Assembly (NCBI GenBank): GCA_016124375.1
Contig: WGNV01000002.1
Location: 186,001 to 250,000, forward strand
DNA from: Tepidisphaera sp.
GTDB lineage: Bacteria > Planctomycetota > Phycisphaerae > Phycisphaerales > UBA1924
DNA: 64,000 nucleotides
Reading direction: 5' to 3'
The stretch's first letter is position 1; each line of letters opens with the position of its first letter. This document shows, one piece after another, positions 50,981 to 60,057 of this stretch. The position numbers and the translations under genes were made by a program. Under the pieces are notes generated by a model, which ran no database searches, was not told where the DNA came from, and saw only the letters and a list, made by a program, of their open reading frames with translations.

Positions 50981-51460
50981 TCAGGGAGCGATCACCCCGC
51001 CCCCAACCCCGCCCGCGCCGGCGCCCCCCACTCCCCCGATGCCGCCTCCACCCATCGGTTTCATCTTGCCCTCCTGCACCGCCTTGGCCACCGCCTTGGT
51101 CAGGTGCACGAAGTCCTCCCGAAGCTGCATCAGCGTCTTGCCGAGCGACTCCTGCTCTTCCGGCGACAGGTTGTTCTTGGTCTTCTCTTCGAGCACGCCC
51201 AGCAGGTCGATGTGCAGCTTGGCGTAATCCAGCGCCACCATCGCCTTGCCGGTCTGCGGATCCGGGAAGTACCCCATGTACGACATCGCCTGCGAGGCCA
51301 GCAGCCCCACCAGGTCGTCAAACTTCAACTCCTGCGGCACCTGGCTCTTCTTGCCCGCCTCGGCCGCCTTCGCGTCCAAACGCTCCTTCTCGGCCTGGGC
51401 CTGAGACTTCCAGTCAGAATCGATAATAAGTTTGGGCGCTTCGCCGGGCTGGTCTGCCAT
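50981..51460 (-). CDS. DUF1844 domain protein
   Basis: A 159-residue protein of the DUF1844 family, recognised by KFDDLVGLLASQAMSYMGYFPDP and the later AKLHIDLLGVLEEKTKNNLSPEEQESL (split, residues ~45-115). The family is widespread in planctomycetes, acidobacteria and deltaproteobacteria, with no known function. The N-terminus is charged and helical. The C-terminus (~130-159) is a Gly/Met-rich flexible tail. A GGAGG ribosome-binding site five bases before the ATG fixes the start; the frame is open much further upstream by chance. It sits 101 bases from sdhC on the same strand. Confidence 0.88.
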   Translation of the reverse strand: MADQPGEAPKLIIDSDWKSQAQAEKERLDAKAAEAGKKSQVPQELKFDDLVGLLASQAMSYMGYFPDPQTGKAMVALDYAKLHIDLLGVLEEKTKNNLSPEEQESLGKTLMQLREDFVHLTKAVAKAVQEGKMKPMGGGGIGGVGGAGAGGVGGGVIAP

Positions 51461-51629
51461 TCGTTCCTCCGAGATCTGCCTCGCGTCCGGATCCGCATCG
51501 GCCCGGCGCCGCTTCAGACTATAGGAACAGGCCCGCACGATTCCCGGAAATGACCCCGGGTGCATGTCGGCCACCGCTCGCGTCCTCCCCCCGCGCCCGC
51601 CCCGCTTCTGGTTATCATCTCCTCTCCGC

Positions 51630-53024
51630 ATGCACACCCACCGCCCCCTCCGGGTTCGAGTTGCCGCCTTGGTGCCGTCGATCTTCGCCGCCGCCGGCGT
51701 CGCCGCGCTCGCCGGGTGCGCCACTACCGACGAGCCGGTCATCAAGGCCGGCAGCCTCACCCCCGCCGACTTCACCGACGGCGGCCCGTTCGTCGTGGTC
51801 GCCGTAGCGCCTTCCGTCTCCCAGTCGCAGGGTGCCGGCCAGCCCGGTTCCTCCGCCCAGCCCATCGACCTCAACCATCCCGGCATCGCATCGCTGCCCG
51901 CCGGGGTCGATGTCATCGGCCCCGCCACAGCCGCGGCCGGCGCCGGACCCACCCAAGGCGTCCCCGGCGCTCCCACCCTCGGCGCGGGCGACCAGGCCAA
52001 GGTCGGCCCCGCCCAGTTCGTCGACGCCCGCGTGGGCGACATCAACGGCAAGCCGATCTTCGCCTCCCAGTTCTTCGACACCGGCACGCCCAGCATCGAG
52101 CCCCTGAGCCGCCAGCTCATGGCCAACGCCCAGCTCGTGCGCGACCGCAAGATGGACGTCCCCACCTGGGAGGCCGAAGCGACGCGCCAGATCGCCACCT
52201 CGCTGCGCGGCCTCGTGCAAGACGAACTCTTCCGCGCCGAAGCCGTCGCCTCCCTCACGCCTCAGCAGAAGCAGGGCCTCTTCTCCTTCCTGCAGGAACT
52301 TCAGGAAAACCTCCGCCGCGAATCCGGCGGCAGCCGCGAGGCCGCCCGCCGCCGTATCGAAGAAGAAGGCCTGACCCCCGAGGAATACGTCCGTCGCCGT
52401 GAAGAGCTCGCCCTCATCGGCCAGCAGCTCCAGACCAAGGTCGCCCGCCGCGTCAACGTCACCTGGCGCGACATCACCCAGGCCTATAACGGCCGCTTCT
52501 ACGCCCGCTACCACCCCCCGCAGCAATACCTCTTCCGCCTCATCATCATCCGCGCCGACGACGCCGCCGCCAAGGAACAAGTCGAGTCCGCCCTCGCCAA
52601 GGGCACGCCGTTTGAGCAGGTCGCCAAGTTGCCCTTGAACGGCTCCCGCGCCGCCAAGGCCGGGCTCGAGACCCGCGCCATCACGGGCGACGTCAAAGAC
52701 CTCAAGTTCTTCCCCGATCCCACTCTCGACGCCGTGGCCCACAGCCTCTCTCCCGGCCAAACCTCCGCCCCCATCTCCCTGGGCAGCCAGCTCGCGTGGC
52801 TTCACTTCGACTCGATCGAGAACAACGCCAAAACCCTCTACGACGCCCAACTGGAAATCTACAACGCCCTCTACGCCGAGCGCCTGACCCGCGAGCAGAA
52901 CAAGTACTACGGCTTGCTGCTCAGCCACGCCAGCGTCACCTCGCTGGTCGAGATGCAGAACAAGCTTCTGCAGATCGCCGAGGAACGCTACCTCAAGCCC
53001 GCCCTGGGCATCCGCCCCAACTGA
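51630..53024 (+). CDS. SurA/PpiC-like periplasmic folding lipoprotein
   Basis: A 464-residue protein. A lipoprotein signal ends in ALAGC with Cys30. A ~120-residue Gly/Ala/Pro-rich linker leads to a SurA-type N-terminal helical core (VGDINGKPIFASQFFD at ~140, then long helices) and a parvulin-like peptidyl-prolyl isomerase region (~310-400: FRLIIIRADDAAAKEQVESAL, GTPFEQVAKL and SLSPGQTSAPISLGSQLAWLHFD, split). It probably acts as an outer membrane protein chaperone. The start is the ATG directly before the signal. TATCAT ends 11 bases before it. yraN follows 20 bases after the stop. Confidence 0.85.
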   Translation: MHTHRPLRVRVAALVPSIFAAAGVAALAGCATTDEPVIKAGSLTPADFTDGGPFVVVAVAPSVSQSQGAGQPGSSAQPIDLNHPGIASLPAGVDVIGPATAAAGAGPTQGVPGAPTLGAGDQAKVGPAQFVDARVGDINGKPIFASQFFDTGTPSIEPLSRQLMANAQLVRDRKMDVPTWEAEATRQIATSLRGLVQDELFRAEAVASLTPQQKQGLFSFLQELQENLRRESGGSREAARRRIEEEGLTPEEYVRRREELALIGQQLQTKVARRVNVTWRDITQAYNGRFYARYHPPQQYLFRLIIIRADDAAAKEQVESALAKGTPFEQVAKLPLNGSRAAKAGLETRAITGDVKDLKFFPDPTLDAVAHSLSPGQTSAPISLGSQLAWLHFDSIENNAKTLYDAQLEIYNALYAERLTREQNKYYGLLLSHASVTSLVEMQNKLLQIAEERYLKPALGIRPN

Positions 53025-53044
53025 CCCCGGAGGGGCTCGCCCTC

Positions 53045-53488
53045 ATGCCCTCTTTGCTCCAGCGACTGGGCCGCCTCTGCCGCCGGGTCCTTGCCGGGTT
53101 CTGCGCGCCTCCGGATCGAAAAGACATCGAACTCGGCCGAAAGGGCGAGGCCCTCGCCGCGGCCTTTCTCAAAGCCCGGGGCTACGCCATCCTCGAACGA
53201 AACGCCAAGTTCCCCGCGGGCGAGGCCGACCTCATCGTCCGAACCCCCGCAGGTGAGCACGCCATCGTCGAAGTGAAAACCCGCGCCCGGGGCCGCAACG
53301 CCCGCAGCGACGCCCTCGCCCCCGAACTCGCGATCACGCCCCGCAAGCGCCGCACCCTCCGCGCCATCGCCAAGCGCCTGGCCCGGGCCAACGACTGGCC
53401 CCGCGTGGGCATCGAGATGATCGCCATCGAGTGGCCCGATGACGGCTCCGACCCGATCGTGCGCCATCACAAGGCCATCCCCCGCTAG
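53045..53488 (+). CDS. YraN/UPF0102 family endonuclease-like protein
   Basis: A 147-residue protein with a PD-(D/E)XK-like core. LGRKGEALAAAFLKARGYAILERN (split, ~30-55) is the family's first motif, and GEADLIVRTPAGEHAIVEVKTR (split, ~60-82) carries the putative Asp and ExK residues. UPF0102 proteins are common and poorly characterised. The start MPSLLQR is chosen because GGAGGGG lies about ten bases upstream. It follows the SurA-like gene closely and ends seven bases before the convergent sensor kinase gene. Confidence 0.9.
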   Translation: MPSLLQRLGRLCRRVLAGFCAPPDRKDIELGRKGEALAAAFLKARGYAILERNAKFPAGEADLIVRTPAGEHAIVEVKTRARGRNARSDALAPELAITPRKRRTLRAIAKRLARANDWPRVGIEMIAIEWPDDGSDPIVRHHKAIPR

Positions 53489-53495
53489 CCCGCCC

Positions 53496-55112
53496 TCACA
53501 CGCTCGCCGCGGCTTCCGCCTCGCCCGGCGCCGCCTCCGCCGTCGGGGGCTTCAGTTCCAAGGGCAGAATCAAACTGAACATCGACCCCCGCCCGATCTC
53601 GCTCAACACCTGAATCTCGCCTCCCAGAATCCCGGCCAGTTCCTTGGAGATCGACAGCCCCAGGCCCGTGCCCGTGTGCTCGCGCGTCCGCCCGCCGTCG
53701 CTCTGATAGAACTTTTCGAAGATCTTGCTCTGCTCCTCAGGAGGGATCCCCGGCCCGTTGTCGATCACGCTCACCCGCACCCGCTCTTCCGCCCCCGGGC
53801 CCGAGGCGACCAGCCGCTCCGCCCGCAGCGTGATCTGCGGCGTGCGCCCGCTGCGATCCTCCGGCAGTGTGAACTTAACCGCGTTGCTCAGAAAATTGAA
53901 TATCACCTGCTGGAACTTCTTCGGGTCCGTCACGATCACCGGCGCATCGTCCACCACCTCCAGCGACAGGCGTATGCCCTTCTTGTCCGCCAGCGGCGAG
54001 ATCAGCCCGATCAGCCCCTCGCACGCGTCCCGCAGGTTCATCTTCTCCAGACGCAGTTCCACCCGCCCCGCCTCGATCCGCGCCATCTCCAGCAAGGAGT
54101 TGATCAGCGCCAAAAGCCCCTTGCCCGCCGTCAGGATGTTCTCCAGGTACCGGGCCCGCTTGCCGACGCTCGGCGGCGCTTCGGGCTGGGCCTGCTCGCT
54201 CTTGGCCTGCTCCAGCAGCAGTTCCGCGAACCCGTTGATCGAGTTGAGGGGCGTCCGCAGCTCGTGGCTCACGTTCGCCAGAAAGTCTCCCTTCACCCTG
54301 GCCGCCTGGTACAGTGCGTTGTTGCTCTCCGTCAGCTCGTGCAGCTTCACGTCCAGCGCCGCGTTGATCGCCCGCAGCCGCTCCTGCGAGCTCTGCAGGT
54401 CATTGAGCATGCTGTTCAGCGTCTCGGACAGTTCCTGGAACTCATCGCCCGTGTCCAGGTCGGCCCGGATCGCCAGGTTCCCCTCCCGCACGCGCTCCGC
54501 CGTCGTCTTGAGCGCCAGCATGGGCGCCAGGATCACTCGCCGCGTGATGATGTAGAACACCAGCAGCGCGAGGATCAGCACCAGCCCGCCCGCCAGCAGC
54601 AGATAGAGGATGTTCGTCACCACCAGGTGCTTGGCCTGCACCGAGCGCCGCTCGAGCACGATGATCCCCGTCAGCCTGGAGGCGTCGGGCGGACGCACCG
54701 CCTTCGCGAAGAAGTAATCCCGCGTCGTGCCCGACCACCTCGCCCGCTGAAAATCAACCCGATCGTTCGACGCCGCGAAGTACTTCAGCGCGCTGGCCAG
54801 AAAGTCATCGCCCTTGCTCGCCCCCGCCGCTTCCTCCAGCGTCCAGCGCGTCGCCACTACTCCATTGTGCTCCACACGCTTCCCGACCTGCGGCAGATCC
54901 GCCAGCGGCAGCCCCTGCGCCGCCTGCAGCCGTGCCTTCTCATCCAGCCGCTCCCACCCATCCACCAACTGCCGGTTCACCTCCAGCTGCCCCTCGTCCA
55001 CCAGCGTGGACATCCGCAGCCACCCCGCCCACAGCGCCGCCAGCACGATGAGAACCACCCCGGCCCCGAAGAGCACCAGGCACTTTCCCGCTAATGAAAG
55101 CCGCTTCAGCAT
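53496..55112 (-). CDS. Membrane sensor histidine kinase with extracytoplasmic domain
   Basis: A 538-residue sensor. TM1 is near 8-30 (CLVLFGAGVVLIVLAALWAGW). A ~135-residue extracytoplasmic sensor region follows, then TM2 near 165-190 (ILYLLLAGGLVLILALLVFYII) and HAMP (~190-245). A short coiled coil precedes the HisKA box VSHELRTPLNSINGF (~279). HATPase motifs are FNFLSNAVKFTLPE (~405), DNGPGIPPEEQSKIFEKF and GTGLGLSISKELAGILGG split near 450-490. No response regulator gene is adjacent, so its partner is elsewhere. The C-terminal ~20 residues are Ala/Glu-rich. It is divergent from miaB across 52 bases. Confidence 0.92.
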   Translation of the reverse strand: MLKRLSLAGKCLVLFGAGVVLIVLAALWAGWLRMSTLVDEGQLEVNRQLVDGWERLDEKARLQAAQGLPLADLPQVGKRVEHNGVVATRWTLEEAAGASKGDDFLASALKYFAASNDRVDFQRARWSGTTRDYFFAKAVRPPDASRLTGIIVLERRSVQAKHLVVTNILYLLLAGGLVLILALLVFYIITRRVILAPMLALKTTAERVREGNLAIRADLDTGDEFQELSETLNSMLNDLQSSQERLRAINAALDVKLHELTESNNALYQAARVKGDFLANVSHELRTPLNSINGFAELLLEQAKSEQAQPEAPPSVGKRARYLENILTAGKGLLALINSLLEMARIEAGRVELRLEKMNLRDACEGLIGLISPLADKKGIRLSLEVVDDAPVIVTDPKKFQQVIFNFLSNAVKFTLPEDRSGRTPQITLRAERLVASGPGAEERVRVSVIDNGPGIPPEEQSKIFEKFYQSDGGRTREHTGTGLGLSISKELAGILGGEIQVLSEIGRGSMFSLILPLELKPPTAEAAPGEAEAAASV

Positions 55113-55164
55113 CCGCGGCAGAGTCTAGGAAATCCTCACCTCAGGCGTACAATCACCCCACCCC

Positions 55165-56805
55165 ATGCCCCGCTCGGTCTATCTCGAAACCTTCGGCTGC
55201 CAGATGAACGAGCTCGACAGCGAGCTCGTCAGCGGCCAGCTGCGCGCCCTGGGCTACGCCTTCACGCCCGATCCGCACGCCGCCGACGTCGTCCTCTACA
55301 ACACGTGCTCCGTCCGCGAACACGCCGAGCAGAAGGTCTGGTCGCGCCTGGGCGAGCTCAAGGCCGCCAAGGAACAGCGCCCGGGCCTGGTCGTGGGCGT
55401 CCTGGGCTGCATGGCCGAACGCGACGGCGAAAGCCTCATGCGCCGCATGCCCGTCGTCGACGTCATGTGCGGGCCGGGCGAGCTCGACAAGCTCCCCATG
55501 CTCCTCGACAACGCCGTCCGCACCCGCGCCGGCCTCCTCGCCGACCCGGATATCAGCGCCCCCCAGGTCTCCGCCCGCCAGGCGGCCCTGCAGGGCAACA
55601 CCTCACGCCGCAGCGCCACCCTGGCCGCCGCTCAGGACACCCTCGAAATGCTCGACCTCTCGCGAGCGACCTTCGCGTCCGACGCCGACGCCGGCACACC
55701 CAGGAAAACCGCCTACGTCCGCATCACCCGGGGCTGCAACAAGTTCTGCACCTACTGCGTCGTCCCCTTCACCCGCGGGGCCGAGGTGCACCGCCCGCCC
55801 CAGCACATCATCGACGAGTGCAAACTCCTCGCCGACCAGGGCGTCATCGAGATCACCCTGCTGGGGCAGACCGTCAACCACTACCGCTTCGAGCACGGCG
55901 CCGCCGTCACCGTCGGAGGCGTGGTGCAGCCGCAGAAGGGCCGGGCCTATCAGGGCGGGCACAACCGCGACCCCTTCGCCGGCGCCAACGTCACCACCTT
56001 CGCCGACCTGCTGCGCCGCATCCACGACGAAGTGCCCGCGATCGCCCGCCTGCGTTTCGTCACCAGCTACCCGCGCGACTTCGGCGACGATGTGCTGGAA
56101 GTCATCCGCGATCACCCGCGCATCTGCCGCTACCTGCACGTCCCCGCTCAGAGCGGCTCCAACCGTCTGCTGTCGCTCATGAACCGGGGCTACGAGGTCG
56201 GCGAATACCTCGAGTTTCTCGATCGCGCCCGGGGTTACCTCCACCAGCCCGAGCTTGGGCGCCCCTTGATGGTCTCGGGCGATTTCATCGTCGGCTTCCC
56301 CACCGAGACCGACGCCGACTTCGAGGCCTCCATGGACCTGCTGCGCCGGGCCCGCTACAAAAACTCCTTCATCTTCAAGTACTCCCCGCGTCCGGGAACC
56401 GTCGCCATCGACAAGTTCGAGGACGACGTCCCCGAGGACGTCAAGCGCTCCCGCAACAACATCATGCTGGCCGCCCAGAACCAGATCAGCGACGAGATCG
56501 GACGCGAACAGGTCGGTCGCGAGTTCGAGGTCTTCGTCGAGGGGCTCTCCCCCAGGGCCCGCAAGCGCCGCGCCCGCGAGGCCGTGGCCCTCACCATCGG
56601 GGGTCGCGCCCAGGCGCAGGGCGGGCCAGGCCCGGATGAATCCTCGCAGGACGTCCAGCTCTCGGCCCGCACCGACGGCGATCTCATCGTGCTCTTCGAC
56701 GCGCCGCCGGGTGTGACAGCGTCCAGCCTGGTGGGCCGCCTGATGCGAGTGCGCATCAGCGGCGCCGGCCCCCTGTGGCTCACGGGCGTTCCGGTTACCG
56801 GATGA
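55165..56805 (+). CDS. miaB: tRNA-2-methylthio-N6-dimethylallyladenosine synthase MiaB
   Basis: A 546-residue radical-SAM methylthiotransferase that modifies A37 of tRNAs reading UNN codons. The N-terminal domain holds three cluster Cys (TFGCQMNELDSE, YNTCSVREHA, LGCMAER). The radical SAM motif is CNKFCTYC (~192). The C-terminal TRAM domain is present. It is longer than usual (440-480) because of insertions near residues 125-175 and 250-275 and a Gln/Gly/Pro-rich stretch near 475-495. A TACAAT hexamer lies 11 bases before the ATG. It is divergent from the sensor kinase. Confidence 0.94.
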   Translation: MPRSVYLETFGCQMNELDSELVSGQLRALGYAFTPDPHAADVVLYNTCSVREHAEQKVWSRLGELKAAKEQRPGLVVGVLGCMAERDGESLMRRMPVVDVMCGPGELDKLPMLLDNAVRTRAGLLADPDISAPQVSARQAALQGNTSRRSATLAAAQDTLEMLDLSRATFASDADAGTPRKTAYVRITRGCNKFCTYCVVPFTRGAEVHRPPQHIIDECKLLADQGVIEITLLGQTVNHYRFEHGAAVTVGGVVQPQKGRAYQGGHNRDPFAGANVTTFADLLRRIHDEVPAIARLRFVTSYPRDFGDDVLEVIRDHPRICRYLHVPAQSGSNRLLSLMNRGYEVGEYLEFLDRARGYLHQPELGRPLMVSGDFIVGFPTETDADFEASMDLLRRARYKNSFIFKYSPRPGTVAIDKFEDDVPEDVKRSRNNIMLAAQNQISDEIGREQVGREFEVFVEGLSPRARKRRAREAVALTIGGRAQAQGGPGPDESSQDVQLSARTDGDLIVLFDAPPGVTASSLVGRLMRVRISGAGPLWLTGVPVTG

Positions 56806-57024
56806 AGTCTCTCCGTTCTCAGACGTCGCCAGATTCCGAATAAGCGAAAATCCGCCCGGAATTCGCGTATATCTTCGCGTTGGCGCTGACAAACCCTCCC
56901 CCGCAGGTCATGCTATGGGTGTTCCGGTGGTGTTCCTGATGCGTTGGAGCAGGACCCATCGTCTTTGATCGGATTGCCGCACCTCGCGGCGACCCCGACC
57001 AGTCAGCAGGAGAGAGGGAGAAAC

Positions 57025-57702
57025 ATGCGTAAGACTTTGATCACCGCGGCGGTCGCGTCGCTCGGCCTCGCCGCCGCCGCCCAGGCCGGCATCGCCTTCA
57101 GCTTCGCCGACCCCATCCCGGGCCGTCAGCTCACCAGCACCGCCAACGCCCAGGAAGCGGGCGTCGCGGGCCTCACCTACGACCAGAGCGCCGAACTGGT
57201 GTTCCTGGTCGACGGGACCGACGTCGGCATCGGCAACGTCGTCTTCCCCCACGCCCACATGGAGATGAACCTGTCCCTCGGCGCCGCGACGACCTTCGCC
57301 GGCGTCACCCAGGCCCCGGTGACCGGCTCGTTCACCATCTACGACCTGGCCAGCGAGACCCGCGTTGACATCCTCACCGGCGTCGCCGAGCTCGGCACCT
57401 ACGTCCGCGTGGGCAACACCAACGCCCTGCTCTTCAGCGACCCCAACTTCGTCTACACCCCCGGCCCCGCGCTGGCCAGCCTCCTCGCCCCGGGCACCAC
57501 CTTCGTCCCCTCCACCGAGGCCGTCTTCACCCTCACCGACATCAACCCCAGCAGCTTCCTGAACAGCAACGGCACGTTCAAGAGCTTCCAGGCCAACGCC
57601 TCGTTCACCGGCAACACCGAGGTCGAAGTCGTCCCCGCCCCGGGCGCCATCGCCCTGGCCGGCCTTGGCGGCATGCTGGTCATCCGCCGCAAGCGCGCCT
57701 GA
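57025..57702 (+). CDS. Secreted PEP-CTERM sorting-domain protein
   Basis: A 225-residue exported protein. A signal peptide (MRKTLITAAVASLGLAAAAQAG) is followed by a ~170-residue beta-rich domain of unknown function. The C-terminus is a sorting signal of planctomycete type: VPAPGA, a hydrophobic helix (IALAGLGGMLVI) and RRKRA. Such signals are cut by exosortase, which is not in the window. The ATG is chosen because the signal peptide starts there, with a purine-rich GGAGAGAGGGAG upstream. A strong terminator follows. It is transcribed alone after a 219-base gap that must hold its promoter; I see no clear -10/-35 pair there. Confidence 0.88.
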   Translation: MRKTLITAAVASLGLAAAAQAGIAFSFADPIPGRQLTSTANAQEAGVAGLTYDQSAELVFLVDGTDVGIGNVVFPHAHMEMNLSLGAATTFAGVTQAPVTGSFTIYDLASETRVDILTGVAELGTYVRVGNTNALLFSDPNFVYTPGPALASLLAPGTTFVPSTEAVFTLTDINPSSFLNSNGTFKSFQANASFTGNTEVEVVPAPGAIALAGLGGMLVIRRKRA

Positions 57703-57759
57703 GCCGCGCCGGGTTCTCCCCGGCTCGCCCTCAGCCGCCGATTGATCGAGATTCCCCGA

Positions 57760-57795
57760 CACGCCGCACCCTTCGCGGGGCGGCGTGTTTTCTTC
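57760..57795 (+). terminator. Rho-independent terminator of the PEP-CTERM gene
   Basis: CACGCCGC (57760-57767) pairs with GCGGCGTG (57780-57787), with a further CCC/GGG inside. TTTTCTTC follows on the plus strand. Confidence 0.8.
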
Positions 57796-57823
57796 TTCGC
57801 GCCATCCGCCGCGCTCGACGCGA

Positions 57824-59296
57824 CTACCCCGGCCCCGCAGGCCCCGGACCGCCGCCGCCACCTCCGGGTCCGCCCGGGCCGCCCGGGCCCCGTGGGCGTC
57901 CACGGCGCCGCCGGCGCTGCCCGCCGCCCGCCGGTGGCCCTCCGGGCCCGCGCTGCCCCGGCCCAAAGTCGTCATCCATCTCGCGCATCAGCTCATCCAC
58001 TTCCTGGTCGCGGCTCTTCGCCGGCCCCGGAGGCGCCTTGCCCGGGCGAGACGGCCCCGGTCCCTGCGGCGGCGGACCCTTGGGCGGCACGCTCGGCGGC
58101 GCTTGCCCGCCCGGGCCTCCCTGGCCGCCCGGCGGGCGCCGGTCCTGCCGCTGCGGGCCCTGCGGACGCCGCTCATCGCGACGCCGATCACCCTCGCGGG
58201 GCGCCGGCGCACCGGCCGGCTTGTCCATCTGCCGAGGAGGCCCGCCCCCACCACGCTCCGCGCCGCCTCTGGCTGGCCCGGGCCTGAACCCCGCGGGCGG
58301 CATCTCGGGCCGGGGCGGGGCCACCGCGTTCTGGGGCGGCGTCAAATCTTCCACCGCCACCGCCACCTGGCGGATCTTCCCGTCGCTGCCCAACTGATCC
58401 AGTTCCACCAGCACCAGCTGCGTCAGAATCTGCGAGTCCAGCACCAGCCCGTCACCCTCGGGCGTGCCCACGCGGCTCTTCTTGCGAGGCAGGCGCTTGC
58501 GCAGGTCCTCGTACGTCTGGTCTTCATACCGCAGGCAGCACATCAGCCGCCCGCAGCGCCCGGAGATCTTCAGCGGATCCAGCGTTGCCTTCTGCGTCTT
58601 GGCCGACTTCATCGAGATCGGCTTGAGCACCTTCAAAAAGCTCTTGCAGCAGCAGTACTGCCCGCACTTTTCGTAATCCGCCGTCAGGCGGGCCTCATCC
58701 CTCGCGCCCACGTGCTTGAGGTCGATCCGCACGCCCAGGCGCTGCGAGAGTTCGCGGTACAGGTCGCGCAGCTCGATGCGCTCCTCGCTCGCGTAGAACA
58801 CCGTCAGGACCTCGCCCCCCAGGATCGGCTCGATCTCCACGATCTTCGCCGTGACGCGCAGCCGCTGGGCGACATCCCGCGCCGCCAGGCGCAGCTCGTG
58901 CTTTGACTGCTCGATCTTCGCCTGCGCATCCACGTCCTCGGGCGTGGCCAGCCGCAACACCCGCCCCTCGCTGAAGAACGGATAATCCCGCCCGCCCGAG
59001 TTGCTGATGTACTGCAGCATCTCCTGGCGAGAGACGCTCTTGGAGCACCCCGAGTTCGGGCACGTGCTCGTGAGCATCTCGCCCAGCTCGGTGCCGCGGT
59101 GCGAGCGGATCACCACCTTGCTTCCGCACCCGGGCTTGACCGTGCCCGAGTACGGAAACTCCCCCACCATCTTCATGAACCCGAAACGCACCACGATCGA
59201 CGTCGGAACCTTGAGCTCCTCGTACCGGCGGCGGTCCTCTGCGTCCAGGTGTTCCTTGAGATCGGCCTCAAACTGCGGAAGCGGAAAAATCGGCAT
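57824..59296 (-). CDS. ricT: RicT/YaaT-like PSP1-domain protein with Pro/Gly/Arg-rich tail
   Basis: A 490-residue protein. The PSP1 domain (~25-320) has Cys-rich segments typical of RicT (YaaT), which binds an iron-sulfur cluster in the RicAFT complex of Firmicutes: CPNSGC (~84), CGQYCCCKSFL (~220) and SGRCGRLMCCLRYE (~250). From ~330 the protein is a ~160-residue low-complexity tail of Pro, Gly and Arg with RRRRRGRPRG and GPGGPGG blocks, resembling RGG-type RNA-binding tails. The start MPIFPLPQFE is chosen because it follows the upstream stop by 13 bases. It is last in a four-gene operon with three small membrane proteins. Partners ricA and ricF are not seen. Confidence 0.85.
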   Translation of the reverse strand: MPIFPLPQFEADLKEHLDAEDRRRYEELKVPTSIVVRFGFMKMVGEFPYSGTVKPGCGSKVVIRSHRGTELGEMLTSTCPNSGCSKSVSRQEMLQYISNSGGRDYPFFSEGRVLRLATPEDVDAQAKIEQSKHELRLAARDVAQRLRVTAKIVEIEPILGGEVLTVFYASEERIELRDLYRELSQRLGVRIDLKHVGARDEARLTADYEKCGQYCCCKSFLKVLKPISMKSAKTQKATLDPLKISGRCGRLMCCLRYEDQTYEDLRKRLPRKKSRVGTPEGDGLVLDSQILTQLVLVELDQLGSDGKIRQVAVAVEDLTPPQNAVAPPRPEMPPAGFRPGPARGGAERGGGGPPRQMDKPAGAPAPREGDRRRDERRPQGPQRQDRRPPGGQGGPGGQAPPSVPPKGPPPQGPGPSRPGKAPPGPAKSRDQEVDELMREMDDDFGPGQRGPGGPPAGGGQRRRRRGRPRGPGGPGGPGGGGGGPGPAGPG

Positions 59297-59309
59297 GCGT
59301 GGTTCCGGG

Positions 59310-59699
59310 TTACGGCCGCCCGTAGGACGATGCCTTCGCATCGAGGAAGGCCCGGGGCAGAGGCAGGCGCTGCAGCGGCTGCAGCCCGCCCCGGATGTCA
59401 AGGTGATACACGCTCAGGGTCTCCGTCCGCTCGTCGAGCACCAGGATCATGTCCTCGGCCCCGCCGTCCGCGGCCAGCAGCGTCGCGCTCTGCGTCTGGC
59501 TCACCATCCCCGCCGAGTGTTCCGCTTTCGCAAACCCCTCCGGCTGGCCGAATGAAAGCCCCGCCTGCACCAGCACCAGAAACGCCAGGCACACGGCGCA
59601 CACCCACAGCCCGGCCGACTGGCCCTGGTGACTGACATGCGGCTTGGAAGAAAGTTCATTCACGCGTGCATTCTCGAATAGTCTGCGTTCAGGTTTCAT
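59310..59699 (-). CDS. Small membrane-anchored protein of unknown function (129 residues)
   Basis: I do not recognise a named family. One hydrophobic segment (LWVCAVCLAFLVLVQAGLSF, ~35-54) follows a charged N-terminus. The C-terminal domain (~70-125) contains SATLLAADGGAEDMILVLDERTE and an LDIRGGLQPLQRLPLPRAFLDA stretch. It looks like a diverged paralogue of the protein encoded directly upstream (IAGHAVSGGSSVVYILDS, then GYRDLNTDA). The ATG overlaps the upstream gene's stop by four bases. It lies 13 bases before ricT, so the two are co-transcribed. The topology suggests a periplasmic or membrane-face C-terminal domain. Confidence 0.75.
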   Translation of the reverse strand: MKPERRLFENARVNELSSKPHVSHQGQSAGLWVCAVCLAFLVLVQAGLSFGQPEGFAKAEHSAGMVSQTQSATLLAADGGAEDMILVLDERTETLSVYHLDIRGGLQPLQRLPLPRAFLDAKASSYGRP

Positions 59700-60007
59700 C
59701 GCCCCGGCTTGGTCGTCGCGTCGGTGTTCAGGTCCCGATACCCCACCCCCTGCATCGACGCGCTCGTCTGGTCCCACTTCAGCGCGATCAGCTCCTGGTT
59801 GTTGCTGTCCAGGATGTACACCACGCTCGAGCCCCCGGAAACCGCGTGCCCGGCGATCATCGTGTAATCACCCCGCGCCCGCGACACCGCCGGACCCTGC
59901 GCCGGGGCCGCGGCGTTCTGCGCTCCCGCCCAGGGCGCCCACGACAGAACGCCCAGCGTTGCCAGCAGTACCAGGTTGGCCGCCACAAGTCCGCGTCTTG
60001 ATGCCAC
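59696..60007 (-). CDS. Small membrane-anchored protein of unknown function (103 residues)
   Basis: The 103-residue product has an N-terminal hydrophobic segment (LVAANLVLLATLGVLSWAPWA, ~8-28) ending near GAQN, which could be a signal or an anchor. A beta-rich domain follows (DYTMIAGHAVSGGSSVVYILDSNNQELIALKWD, split, ~48-80). It resembles the next gene's product and both end in a similar L..DA segment. The GTG at 60007 is chosen because GGAGG lies six bases upstream; a longer open frame lacks a ribosome-binding site. It is the second gene of the ricT operon. Confidence 0.75.
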   Translation of the reverse strand: MASRRGLVAANLVLLATLGVLSWAPWAGAQNAAAPAQGPAVSRARGDYTMIAGHAVSGGSSVVYILDSNNQELIALKWDQTSASMQGVGYRDLNTDATTKPGR

Positions 60008-60057
60008 GCCAAGCCTCCGATGCGTCTGTCTCCCGGGCCAGGGCCCGAGAGGAAAAC

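Noticed and set aside
51461-52258. A long N-terminal extension of the DUF1844 protein
   Set aside because: It is antisense to the SurA-like lipoprotein and lies upstream of the GGAGG ribosome-binding site.
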